Assembly (NCBI GenBank): GCA_016703535.1
Contig: JADJBV010000001.1
Location: 4,268,001-4,332,000 of the forward strand
Reading direction: 5' to 3'
Length of the DNA stretch: 64,000 bases
Origin: Deltaproteobacteria bacterium
GTDB lineage: Bacteria > Myxococcota > Kuafuiibacteriia > Kuafuiibacteriales > Kuafuiibacteriaceae
Under the pieces are notes generated by a model. The model searched no databases. It saw only the letters and a program-made list of their open reading frames with translations, and was not told the DNA's origin. The stretch's first letter is position 1; each line of letters starts with the position of its first letter. Position numbers and translations under genes: made by a program. Shown here piece after piece: positions 1 through 8,064 of this stretch.

Positions 1-23
1 ACGGCCGCGGTACGGCCCCAGAG

Positions 24-419
24 ATGACGGCCCCCAACCTTGCCTACGTCATCCTCTACGTCCTTGACGTCCCCGCCTCGATCGCTTTTTGGGAGAAGGC
101 CTTCGGCCTGACCCGACGTTTCCTCCACGAGAGCAACGAATACGCGGAGCTGGAGACGGGCTCCACCACCCTCGCCTTCTCCGCCGAGGCCTTGATTCAA
201 CAGCTGGGGCTGCCCCACCGCCCGAACCGTCGCGATCACCCCCCTGCGGGGATCGAAGTAGCGTTGGCGACCAAGGAGCTCAACGCCCTGTTCGAGCGGG
301 CCACCAACGCCGGCGCCGAGGTGGTGAAGCCACCCGAGACCAAACCTTGGGGCCAGGTGACCGCCTATGTGCGCGACCCGGATGGGATCCTGGTCGAGCT
401 CTGCACCCCCATGCGCTGA
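24..419 (+). CDS. VOC-family (glyoxalase/bleomycin-resistance fold) protein
   Basis: The 131-residue product is a complete single VOC module: an N-terminal beta strand and helix (YVLDVPASIAFWEKAFGL) and a C-terminal DPDGILVELCTP strand, which carries the usual last metal-ligand Glu. The usual first metal ligand, a His or Gln in the first strand, is not obvious, so a classical glyoxalase I activity is doubtful. Family members include glyoxalases, dioxygenases and drug-binding proteins, and the substrate cannot be told here. It starts at an ATG and ends 7 bp before the convergent stop of the next gene. It appears unrelated to the secretion genes beside it. Confidence 0.85.
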   Translation: MTAPNLAYVILYVLDVPASIAFWEKAFGLTRRFLHESNEYAELETGSTTLAFSAEALIQQLGLPHRPNRRDHPPAGIEVALATKELNALFERATNAGAEVVKPPETKPWGQVTAYVRDPDGILVELCTPMR

Positions 420-426
420 ACCCGGC

Positions 427-1434
427 TCACGCCCCGACCTTCAATGCCCCGGCGGCCAAGTGGGCCCGGAGCTGGTGCACCTCGGCGGACATGGCCGAAC
501 TCTGCTCCATCTGGGCCCGGGCTTGTTGCCAGTATTGCCTCGCCTGTTGGTGGGCCCCTTCCCTCGCCTCTCCGGCGCCCCGCAGGGTCTGAGCTCGATT
601 GTCCTCGCTCCGGGTGGCGCCGTTGGCCACGTCCGCGACCTTGCCCTTCACCTCGTCGACCTTGCCGGTCACCTCCTTCACCTGGGCAGCGACATCCTGG
701 ACCCGCGAAAGCGTCGAGGCGCCCTCGGACGGCGGCCCACCCGGAGCCGAGGCCGCAGCTGGCTGGACCCCAGCGTTTTGCAAGCCACCTTGCGCGCCTT
801 GTTGGGCCAAGTTGAGGGCCGTCTTCCCGCCCTCTTGCGCCGCGCCCTCCACCACCGTTTGCAAGCCACCTTGCACTGCAGACTGGGCCATGTTCATCGG
901 CAAACCAGCGAAGTCCAGGGAGACCACACTCGAAACCGCTGACTGACCCGCTGCCTGGAGCGCCGAAACCGCCGCTTGCCCCAGGGACTGCAGGCCACCT
1001 TGCACTGCCGCTTGGGCGATGTTCGCCCCTCCCGCCGCCACCGCCGAGCTGGCCCCCGAAAGCGCCGCTCCCATCGCGCTGACGCTGAGGCCACCCGCGG
1101 CCACCGCACCCCCTGCCGCCGCCCCCACGCCCGTGAAACTGGTCGCGAGGCCAGCGATGGCCCCCACTCCCCCCGCCAAGGCGCCCACCACCGTCACGCC
1201 GACGCTGACCGCGCCGAGCGCAACGTCCACGCCCGCCTTCACCACCTTGTTGGCGCCCTCGATCTCTCGGGAGATCTGGTTGGCTTCGCCGGCCGACTCG
1301 GCCTCGGTGGCGGCGCTCTTCGCCTCCTGCCGGACCCGATCTCGCTCATCGGCACGATCCAGCGACCCAGTTTTGGCGAGCTCCTTGAGATATGCGGCCA
1401 GCCCCACCTGGCCCGATGTGTCGACGCCTCTCAT
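427..1434 (-). CDS. Putative type III secretion translocator-like protein with long hydrophobic core
   Basis: No named family is recognised in this 335-residue protein. Residues 1-60 are charged and helical. Residues about 65-185 are a long Gly/Ala/Val-rich hydrophobic stretch. The C-terminal third is amphipathic, coiled-coil-like and rich in Gln. The motif AVQGGLQ or close variants (GAQGGLQ) recurs three times. This hydrophobic-centre, helical-ends layout is what large T3SS translocators (YopB/SctE type) have, and the gene lies 3 kb from sctV with a TPR chaperone-like gene nearby; the role is inferred. GAGGA lies 7 bases upstream of the ATG. It is the last of four minus-strand genes spaced 10-25 bp apart, probably one operon. 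Confidence 0.55.
   Translation of the reverse strand: MRGVDTSGQVGLAAYLKELAKTGSLDRADERDRVRQEAKSAATEAESAGEANQISREIEGANKVVKAGVDVALGAVSVGVTVVGALAGGVGAIAGLATSFTGVGAAAGGAVAAGGLSVSAMGAALSGASSAVAAGGANIAQAAVQGGLQSLGQAAVSALQAAGQSAVSSVVSLDFAGLPMNMAQSAVQGGLQTVVEGAAQEGGKTALNLAQQGAQGGLQNAGVQPAAASAPGGPPSEGASTLSRVQDVAAQVKEVTGKVDEVKGKVADVANGATRSEDNRAQTLRGAGEAREGAHQQARQYWQQARAQMEQSSAMSAEVHQLRAHLAAGALKVGA
779..794. repeat. Near copy of recurrent palindrome TGCAAG-N4-CTTGCA
   Basis: TGCAAGCCACCTTGCG; one mismatch in the right arm. Lies in the translocator-like gene, encoding GGLQN on the minus strand. Confidence 0.7.
860..875. repeat. Exact copy of recurrent palindrome
   Basis: TGCAAGCCACCTTGCA, both arms perfect. 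Encodes VQGGLQ in the translocator-like gene. Confidence 0.85.
989..1004. repeat. Near copy of recurrent palindrome
   Basis: TGCAGGCCACCTTGCA; one mismatch in the left arm. Encodes VQGGLQS in the same gene as the two copies at 779 and 860. Confidence 0.7.
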
Positions 1435-1444
1435 CGTTTGGTCC

Positions 1445-2047
1445 TCATTTCTCGAAGATGGTCCGAGTCGCTTGGGTCGACTCGTTCAAGATGGCGCGGG
1501 CGGTCTCCAGGACCTGTCGGTGGTCATCGCCGCCTCGCTTCTTGAGATCCGCGAAGTCGTCGACGGTCTTCTTCAAGACCTCGGCGTCGACCTCGGCTTC
1601 CCGCGCGACTTCCCCCGCCTCCATCGCGGTGTGACGTGAGGCCTCGGGCACCGCCGCGTCGGTCGCCAAGATCGCCGCCGCCGGCACCGCCGTGGCGGCG
1701 TTGACGAACAAAGCTCCCACCAACAAGGAGGTCTCATTGTCCGCCACCCAATCGCCGATCCCAGGGATGCGCCGCAGGTACTCCTCTCGACCGTCCTTCC
1801 CCATGGTCATCATGGTGCCGATGCCGCTGCCGACGACCGGGATCATCCCCCAGGCGCCCTCCACGTTCTTGACGTGGTAGTCGCAGTTGGCCTGGGTTGC
1901 TTTGGCGTCGAGCTCCGCCTCTTTGGAGGCCAAATAACGTTCGAAGCCTTGTTGCTCCAACACCTCACCGGTCTTTCGGTCTTCTTGGGAGGCCGTGGCC
2001 AAAAGCGCCTGGACTCCCCGCAACATCGCGCTGGGATCGATCTTCAT
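1445..2047 (-). CDS. Putative minor translocator-like protein, one hydrophobic hairpin
   Basis: This 200-residue protein has no recognised family. A helical charged N-terminus is followed by a Gly-rich segment (GMIPVVGSGIGTMMTMG) and one strongly hydrophobic stretch near residues 107-132 (SLLVGALFVNAATAVPAAAI). The C-terminal helix is highly charged. A single hydrophobic region between amphipathic helices is the layout of YopD/SctB-like small translocators, so with its larger neighbour at 427-1434 it could form a translocon pair; this is inferred from shape and context. AAGGAA lies 7 bases upstream of the ATG. It is co-directional with its neighbours at gaps of 10 and 12 bp. Confidence 0.5.
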   Translation of the reverse strand: MKIDPSAMLRGVQALLATASQEDRKTGEVLEQQGFERYLASKEAELDAKATQANCDYHVKNVEGAWGMIPVVGSGIGTMMTMGKDGREEYLRRIPGIGDWVADNETSLLVGALFVNAATAVPAAAILATDAAVPEASRHTAMEAGEVAREAEVDAEVLKKTVDDFADLKKRGGDDHRQVLETARAILNESTQATRTIFEK

Positions 2048-2059
2048 GGTCTTGTTCCT

Positions 2060-2629
2060 TCAACCGCGCAGCCCGCGGTGTACCTGGTCTTGGGTCTGAT
2101 CGAGGTCTTGCAAGACATCTTGCAAACCGTCCTCGAGGGCCTTTCGGTCATCGAAGGCGTCCTTCATGGACTGCAAGGCCTCCTTGGAGATGGCCCGGGT
2201 CGTCTCCAACTCCAGATCGACCTCTTCGATGTCGGTTTCGGTGCGGGCCACGTCGGCGGCCAGACCTTCGTCTTTGGTCTGATAAGTCTTGGTGCCCAGG
2301 ATCTGATCGTATTCGGCCTCGCCGGGCTTGGGCGGCAGATCCACCAACCACTCCCCAAGGTTCTGGTTGCGCCCTTTCGCCTCGCCGGTGCCAAAAAGCC
2401 GATCCAAAAAGCCAGGCTTGGGCGCCGCGTGTTCGGCCCGAGCCTCTTGTTTGTCGGTCAACTCCCCCTCGAGTTGGTCTCGTTCTTCCCGGGCCGCCTT
2501 GGCCCGCTCCGAGGCCACGTCCTGGACCTTCTGGGCCCCCACGAAGCGGGCCTTTTCGCCGGCGGCGTTGGTCCTTTGGACCATGTTCAAGATGCCGTCC
2601 ACGTTGACGGCGTTGCCGATGGTGCTCAT
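2060..2629 (-). CDS. Coiled-coil protein of the secretion cluster
   Basis: The product has 189 residues, is very charged and is almost entirely predicted helix. Residues about 20-65 (KARFVGAQKVQDVASERAKA and on) and 125-185 have heptad-like spacing, separated by a Pro/Gly-containing linker. There is no signal peptide or membrane segment. Secreted tip, needle-associated or effector proteins of type III systems often look like this, but no specific family is recognised. A GGAGG ribosome site sits 5-6 bases before the ATG. The 3' end carries one exact copy of the window's recurrent palindrome, at 2108-2125. Confidence 0.5.
   Translation of the reverse strand: MSTIGNAVNVDGILNMVQRTNAAGEKARFVGAQKVQDVASERAKAAREERDQLEGELTDKQEARAEHAAPKPGFLDRLFGTGEAKGRNQNLGEWLVDLPPKPGEAEYDQILGTKTYQTKDEGLAADVARTETDIEEVDLELETTRAISKEALQSMKDAFDDRKALEDGLQDVLQDLDQTQDQVHRGLRG
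2108..2125. repeat. Exact 18-bp copy of recurrent palindrome
   Basis: TTGCAAGACATCTTGCAA; arms extended to 7 bp. In the coiled-coil protein gene, encoding LQDVLQ on the minus strand. Confidence 0.85.
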
Positions 2630-2652
2630 CTACCCTCCTCCTCCGCCGCAAA

Positions 2653-3240
2653 TTAGCCGCGGATGTTGCCGATCACCGCGTCCTTGGCCGCCGAGTCCTT
2701 GGCCGAGATGTTGGACCGCAGCTGGGTCGCCTGGTTGATCCGGGTCATGATCGTCTGGAGCTCGAAGGTCAGCTCCTGGGTCAGGTCACCGACGTTGTCG
2801 CTGATGCCCTTGAGGTAGTCGGTGATCCGACCGATCGCTTCCTTGTCGCCTTCATCTTCGTTCGGCTTGGCCGCGCTGGTGATGCCCAAACGCTCCCGAA
2901 GGCCTTGGTTGGCGTCGAGGGTGTCCTGGATCTTGTCGAACTTGCCCTCAGCGGCGTCGCTCATCATCTGGCGGAGGAGCTTCTTGTCTTCGTTGGCCCG
3001 ACGGATGCGATCGCCCACGGCCCGGAGGTCCTGCAAATCACCGAACTGCACCTGCCCGAGCAGCGTGACCATCTCGTCGATCGGATCCAGGCCCGCCCCT
3101 GACTGGACGGAGGTGATCGCCTGAGCGTTGGCGCCCACCGTGGGCTGCAGGTTGGGGAGTTGGAGATCCAGGCGTTTGATCAGGTCGGCGATGGTGTTCT
3201 GCGGGGCCAGGACGAGGTTGTTGAGGTTGGTGAGGTTCAT
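2653..3240 (-). CDS. Putative secreted filament/needle-like T3SS protein
   Basis: This is a 195-residue soluble helical protein with no signal peptide. The N-terminus is Asn/Leu-rich (MNLTNLNNLVLAPQ), as is common for T3SS substrates. The C-terminal 50 residues (TQELTFELQTIMTRINQATQ, then an alternating amphipathic helix ending in NIRG) resemble the polymerising C-terminal helix of EspA/needle-type proteins; this is a visual resemblance only. The open frame extends upstream to 3441, but the ATG at 3240 is chosen because AAGGAG lies 12 bases before it and the upstream codons read like non-coding sequence. It is the first gene of the minus-strand unit, facing the sctV unit across a 275-bp gap. 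Confidence 0.5.
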   Translation of the reverse strand: MNLTNLNNLVLAPQNTIADLIKRLDLQLPNLQPTVGANAQAITSVQSGAGLDPIDEMVTLLGQVQFGDLQDLRAVGDRIRRANEDKKLLRQMMSDAAEGKFDKIQDTLDANQGLRERLGITSAAKPNEDEGDKEAIGRITDYLKGISDNVGDLTQELTFELQTIMTRINQATQLRSNISAKDSAAKDAVIGNIRG

Positions 3241-3515
3241 GTTTCGAGTCTCCTTGGTGGCGCTCGTGCGCTCGGCTCTCCTCCTCTTCAGGCGGCGTGC
3301 CAGGCGGGCAGTCGCCAGGGCCCACCACGAAACTCCTCGATATTTTCGCGCACCCCAAAAATCGGCCGGGCGTTCGCCGTACAAAGGCCCCGCCCGGCGG
3401 CAAGTGCTGCCGGCAAGCCTTGCGGGCCCGCCGGGCCTCACCGGGTGGGGCGCCGGATTTCATCTCCCAACCCATCGGATGGCGCCTGGCCCGGGCCGTG
3501 CAATCCAACTTGCAC
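3241..3515. promoter_or_regulatory. Divergent intergenic region of the secretion genes
   Basis: These 275 bp separate the translocator-like operon from the TPR-sctV operon and must hold both promoters. The minus strand shows TGGCACG at 3302-3296, a perfect match to the -24 half of a sigma54 promoter. The sequence at the -12 position is CTGAA, not TTGC, so the match is only half. A near copy of the recurrent palindrome (TGCAATCCAACTTGCA, 3499-3514) abuts the plus-strand start codon. An A/T-rich patch (GATATTTTCG) lies near 3338. Confidence 0.35.
3499..3514. repeat. Near copy of recurrent palindrome at a start codon
   Basis: TGCAATCCAACTTGCA; one mismatch in the left arm. It ends one base before the ATG at 3516, where a bound protein could block translation initiation or transcription. 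Confidence 0.6.
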
Positions 3516-3908
3516 ATGAGTGTTCGTGGTGCCCTCGAGCTCCGGACGGCCTTGGGTGGCCCATCCCATCCCGCGGTGGACGTGCGGGAGACCCAGGTGG
3601 CTTTGGCCGAGCTGGCGGCGCTGCGCCTGGACGCCGACCTGGTCTCGCCCGAGCGCGTCGCCCAGACCGAACCTTACGTCGCCGCCTACCAAGCCCGAGC
3701 GACCCGGGGCGATCAACTGCGCCTCGCGCCCCAAGCCCGAATTTCGGAGCTCAAGGTGCAAGCGGCGATCGATCACCTCCTCGCCAGCCCGTCCTTGATC
3801 ACCCACTCACCCGAGGCGGCCCAAGCCGACGCGGCCCTTCGTTCGATCTTGGCCGCGATGCGTGACGCCCGGCAGGCGATCCGCACGCCCCACCAAGCCC
3901 GGGCCTGA
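3516..3908 (+). CDS. Small helical protein upstream of TPR chaperone and sctV
   Basis: The 130-residue protein is predicted mostly alpha-helical, with no membrane segment, signal peptide or recognised domain. The ATG at 3516 is chosen; the frame is open further upstream, but that part is Pro/Arg-rich and reads like intergenic sequence. It lies 12 bp before the TPR gene, so it is probably the first gene of the sctV unit. Size and position would fit a chaperone or a small sorting-platform protein of the secretion system, but nothing in the sequence proves it. A palindrome-like sequence ends one base before the start codon. Confidence 0.5.
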   Translation: MSVRGALELRTALGGPSHPAVDVRETQVALAELAALRLDADLVSPERVAQTEPYVAAYQARATRGDQLRLAPQARISELKVQAAIDHLLASPSLITHSPEAAQADAALRSILAAMRDARQAIRTPHQARA

Positions 3909-3920
3909 GAGGAACCCAAG

Positions 3921-4607
3921 ATGTTGGCCCCCAAACAAGTCCGCCCCCTCCGTCCCCGGCCCACACCCCGCACCTCACCCAAGGTCCCGGTCGCCACCCC
4001 CACGCCGGCGCCGGCCCTTCGCCCCTCCACCGGCCCCGCCCCCGGGGCGCCTGCGCCTTTGGCAAAGTTGGCCTTGGTGTCCCAGGCCGCTGTCACCTTC
4101 ACCGCGGCTCCGGTGCAATTGGATCTCGCGACCCTCCTGAATGACCAAGGGGCCCTGGCGAGCTGCGGCTCGATCCGGTCGACGCCCACCCCACAAGCCG
4201 CCACCTCGAGCCAACTCCGGTCCGATGATCTGTTGGCGCTGTGCCAGTTGGCCCGCCAGTATTTGGACTCGGGCGCGGCCGCCTTGGCCCTCCAGATCTT
4301 CCAAGGACTGGCCGCCCACGCCCCTCAAAACCCGTCGGTCCAGCTGGGACTGGGCTTGGCGGCCGATCACCTGGGTGATCGGGAGCTCGCCGAACGGGCC
4401 TACACCCGGGCTCGGGCCTTGGATCCGGCTTGCCCTCGGGCCGAACTCAACCTGGCCGAGCTGCGCCTGGAAGCCGGCGATCGCCCGGGCGCCGTCCCGA
4501 TGTTGCGAGCCGCCTTGGCCAAAGCGGAGCGGCGCCGTGACGTCGACGCCGCCGACAAAGCTCGAGCCCTCTTGTCCCTCACCGCCCCCCAAAGGAGCGC
4601 CCGATGA
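3921..4607 (+). CDS. TPR protein, LcrH/SycD-like T3SS chaperone candidate
   Basis: The 228-residue protein has a Pro/Ala-rich N-terminal 60 residues, then about three tetratricopeptide repeats from residue 98 onward (for example LARQYLDSGAAALALQIFQG and LGLAADHLGDRELAERAYTR). Class II chaperones of T3SS translocators are three-TPR proteins of 160-170 residues, so the C-terminal two-thirds fit that family while the Pro-rich head is extra. A ribosome site (GAGGAA) precedes the ATG. Its stop overlaps the sctV start (ATGA), implying translational coupling. The chaperone role for the hydrophobic proteins at 427-2047 is inferred. Confidence 0.65.
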   Translation: MLAPKQVRPLRPRPTPRTSPKVPVATPTPAPALRPSTGPAPGAPAPLAKLALVSQAAVTFTAAPVQLDLATLLNDQGALASCGSIRSTPTPQAATSSQLRSDDLLALCQLARQYLDSGAAALALQIFQGLAAHAPQNPSVQLGLGLAADHLGDRELAERAYTRARALDPACPRAELNLAELRLEAGDRPGAVPMLRAALAKAERRRDVDAADKARALLSLTAPQRSAR

Positions 4608-6754
4608 CCACCCCGCAGAACCTGTTGGCCGCCTTGCCTCTTCACCAGTTGAGCCGCCGGGCCGATGTGATCTTGGCGGCCAGCGTCACCTTGGTGGTGG
4701 CGATGGTGATCGTGCCCTTGCCGGCGCCGATCCTCGACGTCCTTTTGGCTGTCAACCTAGCTTGCAGTTTGGGGATCTTGCTCAGCGCCCTCTTCGCCAA
4801 GCGGGCCTTGGAGTTGTCGACCTTCCCCACCCTCTTGTTGGTGACCACCCTTTTTCGGCTGGCGCTCAACGTCTCCACCACCCGCGGGATCTTGGCCCAA
4901 GGCCACGCCGGTGAGGTGGTCAAGGCCTTTGGGCGCCTGGTGCTCCAGGGCGACATCGTCGTCGGCGCCGTGTTGTTTCTGGTCATCACCCTGGTGCAAT
5001 TTTTGGTCATCGCCAAAGGCGCGGAGCGGGTGGCCGAGGTCGGCGCGCGCTTCACCTTGGACGCCATGCCCGGCAAACAGATGTCGATCGACGCCGCGGT
5101 GCGCAGCGGCGCCATCGACGAAACCGAAGGTGAAAAGCGGCGCCGGGAGTTGAGCCGCGAGAGCCAACTCTTCGGCAACATGGATGGCGCGATGAAGTTC
5201 GTGAAGGGCGACGCCATCGCCGGCCTGGTGATCACCGCCATCAACCTGATCGCGGGTCTGTTGATCGGAGTCACCCGGCGCGGGATGCCGATCGGCGACG
5301 CCCTCGACACCTATTCGGTCCTTTCGGTGGGCGACGGCCTGGTCTCTCAGATCCCGGCGTTGTTGATCACCTTGGCGGCCGGCCTGATCGTGACCCGGGT
5401 CGAGGCCGCCGAAAGTGGCGCCGATCTGGGCGAGTCGGTGCGGGCCGAGCTCCTCGGCAACCCCAAGGTCCTTGGCCTGGGGGCGGCGGCCTTCGTGGGC
5501 CTTGCCTTGGTGCCAGGTCTGCCCGCCCTGCCCTTCGGCGCCCTCGGCCTCTTGGCGGTGATCGGCCTGGCGAGCGGGCGTTTCCTGAAAAAGCACAACG
5601 CCGCGGCCGCCCAACACAGCCCCGGGACCTTTCAAGCCCAGCTCGAGGCCCGGACCGCCCAAGCCAAGGCTCAAAAGACGGTCAGCGATCAGCTGACGCC
5701 TTCGGTGGTCCCGATCGGCCTCGACCTGGATCCGGTGTTGACCCGGGCCTTGGGCTTTGACGACGCCGACGCCCAACACACCGAGCTGGTCGAGACCTTG
5801 ATCCCTCAGGTGCGAGACGCCCTGTACTTGGAGACGGGGGTGCGCTTCCCGGGCGTTCGGGTCCGGACCGGGGTCAGCGGCCTGCCGTCATCGAGCTTCG
5901 CGATCCGCCTCAACGACGTCCCGGTGCTGGAGGAGTCGATGCCGGCCGATCGTTGTTTGGCCACGGCACGCCCCGAACAACTCCGGAAGTTGGGGGTGGA
6001 CGCCGAGCCGACCCACAGCCCGGTCAACGGCGCGCCGATGGCGTTGATCCGCCCGGAGCACCAAGACGCGGTGGAGAAGAGCGGGATCCGGGTCTGGAGC
6101 CCGGCCGGTGTTTTGGCGCTCCACTTGGCGGCGGTGTTGCGACGCCGGGCCAAGTCCTTCATCGGCCTCAACGAGGTCGGTGAACTTTTGGAGCGCTTGG
6201 AGAAGGCCTACCCGACCTTGGTGAAGGAGGTGGTCCCCAAGGTGGTCAGCTTGGCCCAGGTGGTTGAGGTGCTGCGTCGCCTGGTCGACGAGGGCGTGTC
6301 GATCCGAGATCTGAAGTCAATCGTCGAGGCCCTCGGCGAACACGGCGCCGTGGATCAAGATCCGCTTTTCCTCACCGAAAAAGCCCGGGCGGCCTTGTCC
6401 ACCCAGATCGCCCACGCCCACGCAGGCCTCGAAGCCCGCCTGCCGGTGTTGTTGCTCGACCCGGTGATCGAAGAGACGGTGCAGGCCTCGATCACCCCGG
6501 TGAAGGGTGGTCGCATGTTGTGCTTGGAGCCCGCCTTGTGCCGCGAGATCTTGAGAGCCGTGGCCCTTTCGCTGCAGCCGATCGTCGCCAACGGGCACCG
6601 GCCGATCATCTTGACCAACGGTGAGATCCGCCGCTTCGTGCGCAAGCTGGTGGAGCTGGAGCTCCCGCAGGTGGCGGTCTTGTCCTTCGACGAACTGCCG
6701 GCGGACTTGGCGGTCCAGCCCCTGGGTCGAGCCGCCTTGGGGACCGGTCAATGA
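4604..6754 (+). CDS. sctV: Type III secretion export gate protein SctV (FHIPEP family)
   Basis: The 716-residue, full-length FHIPEP-family protein forms the nonameric export gate in the inner membrane and binds substrate-chaperone complexes through its cytosolic ring. Residues 1-325 contain about eight hydrophobic segments. The family signature RFTLDAMPGKQMSIDAAV is at 150-167. The cytosolic domain follows, from about 360 to the end, including a GGRMLCLEP-type motif near 640. FlhA of flagella is the same family; SctV is preferred because no flagellar gene is near and a TPR chaperone-like gene is coupled upstream. No other export gene (SctRSTU, ATPase, rings) is in the window. It converges on the FHA activator gene 11 bp downstream. 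Confidence 0.9.
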   Translation: MTTPQNLLAALPLHQLSRRADVILAASVTLVVAMVIVPLPAPILDVLLAVNLACSLGILLSALFAKRALELSTFPTLLLVTTLFRLALNVSTTRGILAQGHAGEVVKAFGRLVLQGDIVVGAVLFLVITLVQFLVIAKGAERVAEVGARFTLDAMPGKQMSIDAAVRSGAIDETEGEKRRRELSRESQLFGNMDGAMKFVKGDAIAGLVITAINLIAGLLIGVTRRGMPIGDALDTYSVLSVGDGLVSQIPALLITLAAGLIVTRVEAAESGADLGESVRAELLGNPKVLGLGAAAFVGLALVPGLPALPFGALGLLAVIGLASGRFLKKHNAAAAQHSPGTFQAQLEARTAQAKAQKTVSDQLTPSVVPIGLDLDPVLTRALGFDDADAQHTELVETLIPQVRDALYLETGVRFPGVRVRTGVSGLPSSSFAIRLNDVPVLEESMPADRCLATARPEQLRKLGVDAEPTHSPVNGAPMALIRPEHQDAVEKSGIRVWSPAGVLALHLAAVLRRRAKSFIGLNEVGELLERLEKAYPTLVKEVVPKVVSLAQVVEVLRRLVDEGVSIRDLKSIVEALGEHGAVDQDPLFLTEKARAALSTQIAHAHAGLEARLPVLLLDPVIEETVQASITPVKGGRMLCLEPALCREILRAVALSLQPIVANGHRPIILTNGEIRRFVRKLVELELPQVAVLSFDELPADLAVQPLGRAALGTGQ

Positions 6755-6765
6755 TCGAGTGCGGG

Positions 6766-8064
6766 TCAGTCCTTCTTCTTGCCCCGGGGGATGCCCAAAG
6801 CGTCGAGGCGGTTGACGAAGGTGCGGATCGGGATGTCCAGGGCTTTGGCGGCCTCGACCTGAGTCGGATATTTCTCCAAGGCCTCCAAGATCCGGCGCTT
6901 TTCGATCTGGGCCAGCTCATCTCGCAGGGATCCGGCCGGCGCGCCCTCGGCGGGGTTGGTGCCGGGGGAGACCACGCTGCGCCCGGAGGCCATCGGGAAC
7001 TCGGCCAACTCGGAGGGCAGGTGTTCGGGGGTGATCGTGGCTCCGCCGCTGACCATCAGCGCTCGCTCCACCACGTTGAAGAGCTCTCTGACGTTGCCCG
7101 GCCACCCGTAGTCGAGGAGGGCCGCCCGGGTTTCGGGGGCCAGGCCCACTCGGGCTCCGCTCAAAGAGAGGGCCAACTCGGCCAACGGCAAGATCTCGGT
7201 CGGCCGCTCCCGGAGCGGCGAGACCCGCAAGGTCACCTTGGCCAGGCGGAAGTAGAGGTCCTTTCGAAAACGACCACTCTGAGTTTCGGCCGAAAGATCG
7301 TGGTTGGAGGTGGCCAAGACCCGCAGCTCTCGGCGATCGGCTTGGTCCAGGAGTTGGGCCAGGGCCAGTTGGGCGCTGGGCGAAAGGCCCCCGACCTCGT
7401 CGAGGAGCACCGTGCCACCGGCCTGATCTTTGTGCCCACCGCGCAAGAAATTTTCGTAGGCCGCCGGGCTGGCGATCCGCAGCAGAGGCCGTCCACTCCG
7501 CTCCGAACGACGGTGGATCAGGTTGGCGTAGAGATCTTTGCCGACCCCGGTTTCGCCCAAGATCAAGACGTCCGCGCCCGCGACCGCCAGCTGTTCGGCC
7601 AGACGCACCAAGGCCCGAGACTCGGGCGCCACCACCACCGTGCCGGGGCCGAGGGGTGAGCGGTCGTCGTGCACCGGGGCCAGGGGCTCGGGCTCAGGCA
7701 AGACCTCGAGCTCGACCGATCCGAGGCGGAGGCGGTCACCCTCGCCCAGTTCGATTCGTTCGCCGGGATCCAAGGGCCGCTCGAGGGGTGCGCCCTTTTT
7801 CCGGGCCTGCAGCCAACCGCTGTCGGCCCCTCGCACCTCGGCCGAAACCGTGGGGCCCAAGTGGAGGATCAGGTGTTCGCTCTCGACCCCGATCTCCCGC
7901 ACCACCAGATCGTTGTGGGGGCCGGAGCCCAGGTTCACCGTGCCGGTCTCCGGCAACTTCACGCGCAACGCCGTGTGTTTGCCCCGGACCACCAAGAGGT
8001 GATCACCAGGGCCGCTGGAACTGGGGGACGCCGAAGTCCCGGGGGCCGTCTCTTCGGTGTTCAT
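6766..8064 (-). CDS. FHA-AAA+ sigma54 activator-like protein lacking GAFTGA, with C-terminal HTH
   Basis: Start is the ATG at 8064, overlapping the upstream stop (ATGA); 432 residues. Residues 20-125 form a weak FHA-like beta domain without the canonical GR, SxxH and NG residues. Walker A GETGVGKD is at 170-177 and Walker B VLLDEV at 219-224. The segment between them is 19 residues shorter than in the NtrC-type protein at 14373, and the GAFTGA loop that contacts sigma54 is gone. Arg-finger (FRKDLYFRL) and sensor II (GWPGNVREL) regions remain. The C-terminus has a Fis-type helix-turn-helix (TQVEAAKALDIPIRTFVNRL). It could therefore bind DNA and join an AAA+ ring but not engage sigma54 alone. 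Confidence 0.85.
   Translation of the reverse strand: MNTEETAPGTSASPSSSGPGDHLLVVRGKHTALRVKLPETGTVNLGSGPHNDLVVREIGVESEHLILHLGPTVSAEVRGADSGWLQARKKGAPLERPLDPGERIELGEGDRLRLGSVELEVLPEPEPLAPVHDDRSPLGPGTVVVAPESRALVRLAEQLAVAGADVLILGETGVGKDLYANLIHRRSERSGRPLLRIASPAAYENFLRGGHKDQAGGTVLLDEVGGLSPSAQLALAQLLDQADRRELRVLATSNHDLSAETQSGRFRKDLYFRLAKVTLRVSPLRERPTEILPLAELALSLSGARVGLAPETRAALLDYGWPGNVRELFNVVERALMVSGGATITPEHLPSELAEFPMASGRSVVSPGTNPAEGAPAGSLRDELAQIEKRRILEALEKYPTQVEAAKALDIPIRTFVNRLDALGIPRGKKKD

Noticed and set aside
3296..3302. Full sigma54 promoter before the translocator-like operon
   Set aside because: The -24 half (TGGCACG) is perfect but the -12 position reads CTGAA; kept only as a half-match.
4604..6754. 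Assignment as flagellar FlhA
   Set aside because: Same family, but no flagellar gene is nearby and a TPR chaperone-like gene is coupled upstream; SctV fits better.
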